Assembly: GCF_023516555.1 (NCBI RefSeq)
Contig: NZ_JAMGBD010000001.1
Location: 1,116,001 to 1,180,000 of the forward strand
From: Sphingomonas alba
GTDB lineage: Bacteria > Pseudomonadota > Alphaproteobacteria > Sphingomonadales > Sphingomonadaceae
Length of the DNA stretch: 64,000 bases
Reading direction: 5' to 3'
The translations under genes and the position numbers were made by a program. The notes under the pieces were generated by a model, which was not told the DNA's origin, searched no databases, and worked only from the letters and a program-made list of their open reading frames with translations. Shown here piece after piece: positions 16,266-23,367 of the stretch; the stretch's first letter is position 1, and every line of letters begins with the position of its first letter.

Positions 16266-16946
16266 ATGATGAAAGTCGTCATCTACTACCGCGTTTCCAC
16301 TGTCGCGCAGGGACGTTCGGGATTGGGCCTCGACGCCCAGCGAATTGCGGTCGAGCAATACTGTCGTGGACGCTCCTGTGAGGTCCTCGACGAGTTCGTG
16401 GAGGTGGAGAGTGGTAAATACAACGACCGTCCGAAGCTCGCAGAAGCGCTTCACCTCGCCAAGGTGACAGGGGCGACGATGCTGGTAGCCAAAATGGACA
16501 GACTCTCCCGCAATGCCGCCTTTCTCCTGACACTTAGGGACAGCGGGGCCAAGCTGGTTGCGGCAGACCAGCCCGATGTGAACGATATGACCGTGGGTAT
16601 CTTGGCGGTAGTTGCTGAGGAGGAGCGCAAGGCGATCTCCGCTAGGACCTCAGCGGCTCTTCAAGCGGCGAAGGCAAAGGGCCGTAAGCTGGGCAACCCG
16701 AACGGCGCGGCGGCGCTACGTCGAGCCGGAAAAGGCAACAGCGCGTCCGTGAAAGCAATCAAGGAGGCGGCGGACCGCCACGCCAACGATATCGCTCCCA
16801 TCATCCGACACTTGCGCGACCAAGGCCGCGTTTCGTTACGCGAGTTGGCGGCTGGCTTGAATGAGCGCCACATACGGACCCCGCGTGGCGGCGCATGGCA
16901 TCCTACGTCCGTCAAGAACCTTCTCAATCGCGTCGGATTTGGCTAA
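16266..16946 (+). CDS. Serine recombinase (resolvase/invertase type)
   Basis: The 226-residue protein carries out site-specific DNA recombination through a covalent serine-DNA intermediate. The N-terminal catalytic domain shows YYRVS with Ser11, the MDRLSRN motif (Asp78, Arg79, Arg82) and the long E helix around EEERKAISARTSAAL. The C terminus (about 188-224, LRELAAGLNERHIRTPRGGAWHP in two parts) is the start of a recombinase-type DNA-binding domain, as in large serine recombinases but cut short. In IS607 transposases the DNA-binding domain comes first, so this is not a standard IS607 TnpA. It is 9 bases upstream of tnpB and immediately downstream of a 26-bp palindrome. A second ATG at 16269 is an alternative start. 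Confidence 0.87.
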   Translation: MMKVVIYYRVSTVAQGRSGLGLDAQRIAVEQYCRGRSCEVLDEFVEVESGKYNDRPKLAEALHLAKVTGATMLVAKMDRLSRNAAFLLTLRDSGAKLVAADQPDVNDMTVGILAVVAEEERKAISARTSAALQAAKAKGRKLGNPNGAAALRRAGKGNSASVKAIKEAADRHANDIAPIIRHLRDQGRVSLRELAAGLNERHIRTPRGGAWHPTSVKNLLNRVGFG

Positions 16947-16955
16947 CAACAAACG

Positions 16956-18116
16956 GTGATTAACCGAGGCTTCCGCTTCCGGCTCTATCCGACCGAAGAA
17001 CAGGCTGTCAGGCTGAGTCAGTTCGCGGGCGCAACTCGTTTCGTTTACAATCTTGCCCTGGAGCAGCGCTCGACGTTCTGGCGTCCAGGCCGCCGTTTCA
17101 ATTACGTTACCCAAAACAGAGAAGTGACCCAGCTCCGCGCGGAAGTGCCTTGGCTGGCGGAAGTTTCGGCGGCTTCGTTGACGAATGCGCTGCGGGATTT
17201 GGATCAAGCCTTTGCGGCATTTTTCGCCCATCGTTCCGGCTATCCGACCATGCGGACTCGGGAGCGCAACAGCAGTTTCCGTGTCAAAGGCGAAGAAATC
17301 GCCGCCAAGAAACTGAACCGCCGTTGGGCGGCTGTTCGCATCCCTAAGATTGGCTGGGTTCGTTACCGCGACACGCGCCCTTTGCGGGGCCGAACCCTGA
17401 ACGCCACGATTGGCCGGGATGCCCTTGGATGGCATGTCTGTTTCGCCTGCGAAATCGAACACGAAGCGCAGCCGTCAGCGTTGCCCTCGGTCGGCATAGA
17501 CAGAGGCGTTGCGAATACGATTGCGCTCTCGACTGGCGAATTGCTCTCGACGCCCGCTACGAAAACCCTGGAGCGCCGCAAGAAACGCGCCCAGCGCATC
17601 CTCGCCCGCCGCCAGCGCGGCTCCGCGCGCTATCGCAAGCAGCGCCAGCGCCTCAGCCGCATCACCTCCAAGATCGCCCGCGTCCGCGCAGATTGGCGAC
17701 ACAAGGCCACGACAGGCATTGCCGATCGCTTCGGCCTGGCCGCAATCGAGGATTTGAACACCAAGGGCATGACCGCAAAGGGGCGCGGCAAGCGCGGCCT
17801 CAATCGGTCGATCCTGGAGCACGGCTGGCACCGTTTCGAGACGACACTGGCCTACAAATTGGAAGAGCGCGGCGGGACGCTGGTTAAGATCAATCCCGCT
17901 TATACGAGCCAAGAATGCTCGGCGTGTGGTGTCACCGACAAAGCGAGCAGAGAGAGCCAATCGCGCTACGCTTGTCGACATTGTGGCACCACGATCCACG
18001 CCGACACGAATGCGGCAATCAATATCCTCCGGCGAAGCTCGCCGGCTATGCTCGTGGAGGGCGCCGGTTACGGCCCCGCTGAAGCGAGAACCGTCAATCA
18101 TGCGCTGGTCGCATGA
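16956..18116 (+). CDS. tnpB: TnpB-family RNA-guided endonuclease (IS200/IS605/IS607 type)
   Basis: TnpB proteins are transposon-encoded RNA-guided DNA nucleases that help the element persist, and are relatives of Cas12. This 386-residue protein is of full length. The RuvC triad is intact: Asp182 in GIDRGV, Glu265 in AAIEDLNTKGM and Asp350 in HADTNAAINI. The zinc ribbon has C321, C324, C340 and C343. The N-terminal RLYPTEEQ and the bridge-like arginine-rich segment around 205-245 are also typical. The start is a GTG 9 bases after the recombinase stop, suggesting co-transcription. A perfect 6-bp hairpin overlaps the stop codon, as expected for the guide RNA region at a tnpB 3' end. No IS605-type TnpA is present. 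Confidence 0.9.
   Translation: MINRGFRFRLYPTEEQAVRLSQFAGATRFVYNLALEQRSTFWRPGRRFNYVTQNREVTQLRAEVPWLAEVSAASLTNALRDLDQAFAAFFAHRSGYPTMRTRERNSSFRVKGEEIAAKKLNRRWAAVRIPKIGWVRYRDTRPLRGRTLNATIGRDALGWHVCFACEIEHEAQPSALPSVGIDRGVANTIALSTGELLSTPATKTLERRKKRAQRILARRQRGSARYRKQRQRLSRITSKIARVRADWRHKATTGIADRFGLAAIEDLNTKGMTAKGRGKRGLNRSILEHGWHRFETTLAYKLEERGGTLVKINPAYTSQECSACGVTDKASRESQSRYACRHCGTTIHADTNAAINILRRSSPAMLVEGAGYGPAEARTVNHALVA
18099..18115 (+). other. Hairpin at the tnpB 3' end (possible omega-RNA element)
   Basis: CATGCG, loop CTGGT, CGCATG forms a perfect 6-bp stem covering the last codons and the start of the stop codon of tnpB. A further GC-rich stem lies just upstream around 18059-18078. TnpB guide RNAs are normally processed from the 3' part of the tnpB transcript and end at the element boundary. 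The assignment is inference from position and structure only. Confidence 0.35.
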
Positions 18117-18178
18117 GGAAGCTGATCCACACATGGGTTAGTTGGTCATCAGTTCTTGGGTTCGCGCCCTCGCATGAC

Positions 18179-18928
18179 TTAAACGTCCAACATCTTCTCC
18201 CTGTCTAACGGGAGGTTCGACCGGTAGATTGCCTCCATGTATCGCGTTTCGCCGTTCGCCAGACGGTCAGCTACGCCCAACAGCCGATACATCGCCTCCG
18301 GCTGTTCGCCCTCGTCCAACTGGAGAAACAACTCCTCGGCATAGGCTAGCGCCTCCTCGAACTCGTCGAGGCCAGGACTAATAAAGCGCTTGTCGGGTTC
18401 GGGTGGGCCTTGCGCGTCATCGGGGTCTTCGGCGGGCGTGATGCCTTCGGCCTTGAGCCAATTCCTGACTGTCGCGTGGGAGACAATGTAGTGGAGGTCG
18501 CTCGCCATCCGCCGAAGGGACTTTGGAGACCCGTCGCGACCCAAGTGGTCGCCGCGCTCCAGGTAGATGCGGAAGATGTTCCGCTTGTCCTTCCGGTTCA
18601 GATTGAGGCCGTGGTCAACGTTCGCCTTGAAGGCCTCGCGGACGGCGGCCTGTTCGCTTAGCTTGGCTATCTTGGCGTTGAGGGCGGGAAGGCCCGCCTG
18701 GAGCGCCGCCTCCACGCGGTGGAAACCGTCCAAGATGTAGAGGCGTCCGTCAACGCTCGCGACGGTGATAGCCGGAAACCCATCACCTCGGCGCATGTCG
18801 TAGACGTATTTCTTGACCCGCTTTGCATCCAGGCCCTCGGCGCGAATTTGGAAACGCTGGTCGATGTTCAGGGCCTTCAAACCGACTGACTTGTAGCGCC
18901 AGTTGGGGCCGTCGTTTGATTTCGGAAT
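18179..18928 (-). CDS. ParB N-terminal-like domain protein, probable ATT start
   Basis: The 249-residue product has a ParB/sulfiredoxin-like core: a strand-helix region LDAKRVKKYV, then GFPAITVASVDGRLYILDG and the nucleotide-site motif GFHRVEAAL, followed by helical DNA-binding-like sequence (HATVRNWLKAEG) and an acidic tail. ParB-type folds bind CTP or act as nucleases; which applies here is not visible. An AAGGAG at 18936-18941 sits 7 bases before an ATT codon (18926-18928), and no ATG, GTG or TTG is correctly spaced to that site, so an ATT start is proposed. Earlier ATG starts in the frame (19057) give an unlikely arginine- and proline-rich leader; a TTG at IIe-distal position GLKAL is the other option. 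It follows the integrase on the same strand. Confidence 0.7.
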   Translation of the reverse strand: MPKSNDGPNWRYKSVGLKALNIDQRFQIRAEGLDAKRVKKYVYDMRRGDGFPAITVASVDGRLYILDGFHRVEAALQAGLPALNAKIAKLSEQAAVREAFKANVDHGLNLNRKDKRNIFRIYLERGDHLGRDGSPKSLRRMASDLHYIVSHATVRNWLKAEGITPAEDPDDAQGPPEPDKRFISPGLDEFEEALAYAEELFLQLDEGEQPEAMYRLLGVADRLANGETRYMEAIYRSNLPLDREKMLDV

Positions 18929-19074
18929 TGCTCTTCTCCTTGTAAAGTTTGAACAGTTGGGGAGGACGTTTTTCAGAGGGAAAGTTGGGGTGGGCCGTCC
19001 ACCCGGCCGGACACGATATTGAATTGGGTCGCGCTCTCGGGAGCGGGCTGTCGCCATCTGCTTCGGTGACCCCG

Positions 19075-20775
19075 CTAAAGAGGAGGCTCCCAGTGGCGGA
19101 CCTTCTCCAGGCCCCAGCCGACGAACGACAGCTTCAGCATCTCGCGGCTCAGCGGCTCGCGCGAGCCATACCTCGCGTTCATGTCGTTAGCCTTGGGCGC
19201 GTGACCCATCAGATAATCTTGAGCCTCGCGACTTACGCCGCTCTCGCGAGCAATCGTTGCCCAAGTTGGCCGGAACTCGCGAGCGGGCCGCTTCCCCTTC
19301 AAGCCGACGCCGCTCTCGCCGAGATAGTTGCTCCACCATTCGCCGAAACTCGCGAACAGTTCGCGTCGTTCGCCCTTGGGGCGCAGCGCCGGAAATAATG
19401 CGATTTCGCCACGGCTCTTCAGCCACGCGACGTAGCGGTCGAACCCAAGGTCCGTAAGGACAGAGGGCAAGGGGATGATGCGCTCGGCGCTCGGCGACTT
19501 GAGCTTCCTTGGTCCCTTGTGGGGATGCTCGCCGAGCATGGTGATGGCGAGGGTCCAGCTTCCGCTTTCGTTGTCATGGGCGACGTCGGCGACGAGCGTC
19601 TGAGCCAGCTCCTCGGGCCTGGCCCCTGTCGTCAGAAGAAGCAACGGCAACCAGTAAGAAGCGTCCCCCCTCCCCCGCGCAGGCCGCTCTCCGGCTACAA
19701 AGATTGGAAGGCCAAAGACGGCCTTTGCCTCGTCGCGGGTCAACCCATGGTTCTTGCGGGTCGCGGGAGCCTTGCCCAGCATCGGGCGGGTAAACGGATT
19801 GCCCAGCGCATCGGCGATGCGACCGGAGCGCTGACACTTGCTCCAAGCGGCCTGGAGCGCGCCGATGATAGTAGCGCGCGTCTTGTGGGATAACCGGTCA
19901 ACCTGATCCCCGTCATAAGCCTCGACGAGCCTCCGCAAGGTCCATCCGCGCCGACTTTGCGGCACAGCCCTCTTGAGAGGCGAGAGAGCCAACAGGTCGG
20001 CTAGGTCGCTGACATGGCGGCGGGTGATTTGTTCAGGCGCAAGATCGCCGTGGGCCTCGGTGAAGTAGCGCAAGGCCGTGTTCCAGCTTTGCTTCGTGGA
20101 CGGCCCTCCCGAAAACGTCGGCCTCGTCATCTCCTCGCGGACGAGAGCCGCGAATGAGTTGGCTTCTGCGCGCGTCGCCACCTCGCGCTTGGTCGGCGGC
20201 GGCTCGGGGACAATCGGCGTCAAGATTGGATTGCCCCTGTCGCGCTCCATGCGGGCGCTGTTGGCGCGAATGGTGGCGCGCAAAAGGTCCAAGCAAAGAG
20301 CCGAGAAGGCGTCGGTGGACGTATCGAACACCCAACCTTGTTTCGCCGCGAGCGCAATCGCGTCGCTCTCGAACATCTCCCGAATGAGAGGAATATTGTT
20401 CCGGTAGAGGGTCTCCCTCAATCCGTCGTCGGCGGCGTCGTGACAGTCGGGGTCGGCGGTCCCCGCGACCCTCGCGGCGTCGTCGGCCTTGAGGCAAGCG
20501 GCCTCGTGGCTCTCCACCAGCCACGCACTCCGGCTTTCGTCCAAAGTATCAAACGAGCGGGAGGTGACCTTACGCGCTTGAAGGAGGAGCCGTTCGTAAC
20601 CTGTGAGGGCTGAACGATAGCGCTCGATCGCCCCAGCTTCGCTGAGACAGCGAGCCTCAAGGGTTACAATATGCTCACGGCGACGAATGTAGTGTCTGAC
20701 GTCGCTGGGATAGGCGCGACGGAACTCAAGGCGGCCCGATTTAAGCCGCCGAACGAACTTCCCTGTAATCGGCAT
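19075..20775 (-). CDS. int: Tyrosine-type site-specific integrase of the island
   Basis: The 566-residue integrase should catalyse insertion and excision at the tRNA-Leu 3' end. Visible elements are an N-terminal MPITGKFVRRLKSGRLEFRR segment, a SAM-like core-binding region near the middle, box I TTGARPEEL with the first arginine, the beta-hairpin lysine in KLKSPSAERIIPL, a box II reading REFRPTWAT, LMGHAP, and the nucleophile Tyr at about 536 in NARYG. Box II normally reads HxLRHTWAT, so the His of HxxR is Arg and the following His is Pro. The ATG at 20775 has an AGGAG eight bases upstream; a start at 20874 would lie inside the attachment region and is rejected. Confidence 0.88.
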   Translation of the reverse strand: MPITGKFVRRLKSGRLEFRRAYPSDVRHYIRRREHIVTLEARCLSEAGAIERYRSALTGYERLLLQARKVTSRSFDTLDESRSAWLVESHEAACLKADDAARVAGTADPDCHDAADDGLRETLYRNNIPLIREMFESDAIALAAKQGWVFDTSTDAFSALCLDLLRATIRANSARMERDRGNPILTPIVPEPPPTKREVATRAEANSFAALVREEMTRPTFSGGPSTKQSWNTALRYFTEAHGDLAPEQITRRHVSDLADLLALSPLKRAVPQSRRGWTLRRLVEAYDGDQVDRLSHKTRATIIGALQAAWSKCQRSGRIADALGNPFTRPMLGKAPATRKNHGLTRDEAKAVFGLPIFVAGERPARGRGDASYWLPLLLLTTGARPEELAQTLVADVAHDNESGSWTLAITMLGEHPHKGPRKLKSPSAERIIPLPSVLTDLGFDRYVAWLKSRGEIALFPALRPKGERRELFASFGEWWSNYLGESGVGLKGKRPAREFRPTWATIARESGVSREAQDYLMGHAPKANDMNARYGSREPLSREMLKLSFVGWGLEKVRHWEPPL

Positions 20776-20813
20776 TCCACACACTCCTGCTGGCGGCGCT
20801 GTGGAGCGCCGAT

Positions 20814-20850
20814 TTGTAGCGTCGGAGTGGATGGAAGTGCTTGTAGTTCG
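20814..20850 (+). repeat. Candidate integrase arm-type sites, right end
   Basis: TTGTAGCG at 20814-20821 repeats the octamer seen twice at the left end, and TTGTAGTTCG at 20841-20850 is a partial copy. They lie between the integrase start codon and the right attachment repeat, the usual place for arm sites. Confidence 0.4.
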
Positions 20851-20885
20851 CCATTTTTCTTGTCGCCCAATCACTTAGGCGGCTG

Positions 20886-20903
20886 ATGGTGCCCAGGAGA
20901 GGA
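20886..20903. repeat. Island attachment site, right copy, within tRNA-Leu
   Basis: This copy of the 18-mer covers the T-arm distal strand, acceptor strand, discriminator base and CCA end of tRNA-Leu plus one base beyond it. Integration therefore restored a complete tRNA gene. Confidence 0.9.
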
Positions 20904-20973
20904 CTCGAACCTCCACGCCCTTGCGAGCGCCAGCACCTGAAGCTGGTGCGTCTACCAATTCCGCCACCTGGGC
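20887..20973 (-). tRNA. tRNA-Leu(CAG)
   Basis: Read on the minus strand, the acceptor strands GCCCAGG and CCTGGGC pair perfectly. The D arm has GGCGGAATTGGTAGACGC. The anticodon stem CCAGC/GCTGG encloses the loop TTCAGGT, giving anticodon CAG. A long variable arm and the T loop GGTTCGAGTCC follow. The CCA end is encoded. The length of 87 bases suits a class II leucine tRNA. It is the integration target of the island on its 3' side. Confidence 0.96.
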
Positions 20974-21067
20974 ACAGATGATTTGGAAATCAGTTAGGTA
21001 GGGCGCGGCCAATGGCGTCCGCGTGAGCGCTTGTCAATGTGCCGTCGCGAGGGCAAAGGGCGGGCCC

Positions 21068-22018
21068 ATGTACGACAAGCGAAACGGGCTGGTGACGGTC
21101 TTCGGCGGCGGCGGATTCATCGGCCGTTATGTCTGCGAGCAGCTGTTCAAGACGGGCGTTCGCGTCCGGGTTGCCGAGCGCCATCCGCGCCGCGCCTATT
21201 TCCTCCAGCCCTTGGCCGCGGTTGGCCAGCTCGACCTCATGCAGGCCGATATCACCCGCCGCGATTCGGTTGCCCGAGCGGTCGATGGGGCCGATGCGGT
21301 CATCAATCTCGTCGGCACGCTGAAGGGCGATTTCGAAGCCCTGCAGGCCGATGGCGCCGGCATCGTCGCGGAGGAGGCGAAGAAAGCCGGAGCGGGTGCG
21401 CTGGTCCATGTCAGCGCCATCGGCGCCGATCCCGAGAGCCCCTCGCGCTATGGCGCGAGCAAGGGCCACGGCGAGGCCAAGGTCCGCTCAGCTTTTCGTA
21501 ACGCAACGGTGATCCGTCCGAGCTTGGTGTTCGGGCCCGAAGACCAGCTTACGAACCGCTTCGCGACCCTGATGAGCCGCCTTCCGGTCTATCCGGTGAT
21601 TGCGCCCAGGACCCGATTCCAGCCCGTTTACGTCCGCGACCTCGCCAAGGCGATTGCGGCCTCGGCACTCGACCCCACGGCCCATGCCGGCAAGACATAT
21701 GAGATTGGCGGCCCGGAAGTCCTGACCATGCGGCAGCTTTCGGAAGAAATCGCGTCGATCGCGGAGCTGTCGCCGAGCATGGTCGACATGCCGAACCTTG
21801 CCGCCAATGGCCTGTCCTACCTCGGCTTCCTGCCGGGAGCGCCGCTGACGCGCGACCAATGGCTGATGCTGCAAACCGACAATATCACGGGCAAAAAGTC
21901 GGCAGGGTTGAGCGCGTTCGGCATAGAACCGACGCCGATGACCGCCGCCGCGCCCGAATGGCTGGCGCGCTTCCGCGAAGGCGGCCGCTTCGCTGCCCGC
22001 AATCAAGCCGCCGCCTAA
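21068..22018 (+). CDS. Complex I NDUFA9-like NAD(P)-binding protein
   Basis: The 316-residue protein is an atypical short-chain dehydrogenase of the group related to the NDUFA9 accessory subunit of respiratory complex I. The nucleotide-binding motif VFGGGGFIGRYV is at the N terminus. NLVGTLKGDFEALQADG and VHVSAIGADPESPSRYGASKGHGE follow, the latter with Tyr and Lys in the SDR positions. The ATG at 21068 starts directly at the Rossmann strand; the open frame extends to 21023 but the extra residues are not family-like. The downstream gene uppP starts at the base after the stop, giving TAAATG. A role in complex I stability is known for the mitochondrial relative only. Confidence 0.85.
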   Translation: MYDKRNGLVTVFGGGGFIGRYVCEQLFKTGVRVRVAERHPRRAYFLQPLAAVGQLDLMQADITRRDSVARAVDGADAVINLVGTLKGDFEALQADGAGIVAEEAKKAGAGALVHVSAIGADPESPSRYGASKGHGEAKVRSAFRNATVIRPSLVFGPEDQLTNRFATLMSRLPVYPVIAPRTRFQPVYVRDLAKAIAASALDPTAHAGKTYEIGGPEVLTMRQLSEEIASIAELSPSMVDMPNLAANGLSYLGFLPGAPLTRDQWLMLQTDNITGKKSAGLSAFGIEPTPMTAAAPEWLARFREGGRFAARNQAAA

Positions 22019-22819
22019 ATGCCGGTCCTCCTGCTCGTCATCATCCTCGGCATCGTCGAGGGCGTCACCGAATATCTGCCGGTCTCGTCAACCGGGCATT
22101 TGATCCTCGCCACCGAGCTAATGGGCTATGACGCGGATCGCTGGGCCTTGTTCAACATCGCCATTCAGCCCGGGGCGATCCTCGCCATCGTCATCCTCTA
22201 TTGGCGGACATTCTGGGACGTGCTGACCGGCCTATTCCAGCGCAGCCCCAGCGCCTGGGCGTTCACGCGCAACCTGCTGGTGGCGTTCGTCCCCGCCGTC
22301 GTGCTCGGGCTTGCTCTTGGCGACCAGATCGAAGGCCTGCTCGGCAATGCCACCGTCGTTGCTGTGGCCTTGATCCTCGGCGGGTTCGCTATCCTCGCCG
22401 TCGAACGCTTCGCAAAGCCGGAATATTCAGGCGGCGTCGCGGCCATGAGCCTGAAGCAGTCGGTCCTGGTCGGCATCGTCCAGTGCCTGGCGATGATACC
22501 GGGCGTCAGCCGCTCCGGCGCGACCATCCTCGGCGCCATGAGCCTCGGCGTCGATCGCCGAACGGCGGCCGAGTTCAGCTTCTTCCTCGCGGTGCCGACG
22601 CTGGCCGGCGCGACCGTGCTCCAGCTGTACAAGCATGGCGCCGGCATCGGCGGCGACATGATCGGCTACATTCTCTTGGGCGCGCTGATCTCGTTCATCG
22701 TGGCGATCATCGTCGTCAAAGCCTTCCTGGCCATCATCACTCGCTATGGCTTCGGACCCTTCGCCTGGTACCGGATCATTGCCGGCGGCGCGGCATTGAT
22801 CTGGCTCACGGCGCGCTAA
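22019..22819 (+). CDS. uppP: Undecaprenyl-diphosphatase UppP (BacA)
   Basis: UppP dephosphorylates undecaprenyl diphosphate so the lipid carrier can be reused in peptidoglycan and polysaccharide synthesis; overproduction gives bacitracin resistance. The 266-residue integral membrane protein shows the two signature blocks: EGVTEYLPVSSTGH (14-27), with the catalytic glutamates, and PGVSRSG (161-167) with Arg165. Seven or eight hydrophobic segments are evident. The start abuts the upstream stop codon, suggesting translational coupling. Confidence 0.95.
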   Translation: MPVLLLVIILGIVEGVTEYLPVSSTGHLILATELMGYDADRWALFNIAIQPGAILAIVILYWRTFWDVLTGLFQRSPSAWAFTRNLLVAFVPAVVLGLALGDQIEGLLGNATVVAVALILGGFAILAVERFAKPEYSGGVAAMSLKQSVLVGIVQCLAMIPGVSRSGATILGAMSLGVDRRTAAEFSFFLAVPTLAGATVLQLYKHGAGIGGDMIGYILLGALISFIVAIIVVKAFLAIITRYGFGPFAWYRIIAGGAALIWLTAR

Positions 22820-22880
22820 GCCTTTCCATCCCCACGGCTATTGCCGATAATGGCCGTCAGTGATTCGAAAGGACGCGGCT

Positions 22881-23333
22881 ATGCGTGCAATTGCCCTCCT
22901 GCTTCCGTTTGCCCTTACGGCGACGCCGGCTCTTGCCGCGGAGCCCGCCGCAAAGGGCGGCCAAATCCAGATCCCGCATGAGCTGACGGATCCTGCGACC
23001 GGCGAGAAACTGGGCAGGATGGCGGGCGTGCTAGCGCGGGCGCTGATGGACATGCCGGTGGGCGAGCTCCAAGCCGCCGTCGAGGGCCGCGACGCCACCG
23101 CCGCGGACCGCAGGCGCACCGTGCGAGACATTGCAGGCGGCGACCGTAACCTGGATCACAAGGTCGAAACCCAGGTCGCGGAGGCGATGCCGCGGCTTCA
23201 GGCGGGAATGCAGGCAATGGCAGCCTCATTGCCTGCCATCATGGCGACGCTGCAGCAGGCGGCCGAGCAGATGGAAGGCACCATCGACCGCGCAAGGGCG
23301 AACTTGCCCGATCCAACCTATCCCAAGCGCTAG
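22881..23333 (+). CDS. Small secreted protein, unknown function
   Basis: The 150-residue product has a signal peptide ending about residue 19 (ATPALAA). The mature part is alanine-rich and helical, with methionine-rich segments such as MPRLQAGMQAMAASLPAIMATL. The ATG at 22881 is preferred over one at 22860 because it follows an AAAGGA and starts the signal peptide. No family is recognised. The helical, amphipathic mature region suggests a periplasmic or membrane-associated protein. Confidence 0.7.
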   Translation: MRAIALLLPFALTATPALAAEPAAKGGQIQIPHELTDPATGEKLGRMAGVLARALMDMPVGELQAAVEGRDATAADRRRTVRDIAGGDRNLDHKVETQVAEAMPRLQAGMQAMAASLPAIMATLQQAAEQMEGTIDRARANLPDPTYPKR

Positions 23334-23367
23334 ACGCGTCGGCCAATGGCGCTAAAGCTGCCCCGAC

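Larger units (their letters stand above)
13835..20903. mobile_element. Genomic island integrated in tRNA-Leu(CAG), about 7.1 kb
   Basis: The island is bounded by the 18-bp repeats at 13835 and 20886. It contains, left to right, a GIY-YIG/zinc-ribbon protein and an ExoI-like exonuclease (minus strand), a serine recombinase and TnpB (plus strand), a ParB-like protein and a tyrosine integrase (minus strand) whose start lies about 110 bases from the tRNA. No replication, conjugation or phage structural genes are seen, so it is either a minimal element or a remnant that needs a helper. The predicted empty site joins 13834 to the intact tRNA. Confidence 0.88.

Noticed and set aside
16052-16282. A 76-codon minus-strand frame in the exonuclease-recombinase gap
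   Set aside because: It overlaps the recombinase start, the palindrome and the terminator, and its sequence (GCCCWLGPTKGERE) is not protein-like.
20776-20874. N-terminal extension of the integrase to an ATG at 20874
   Set aside because: The ATG at 20775 has a good ribosome binding site and starts the domain; the extension runs through the attachment arm region.
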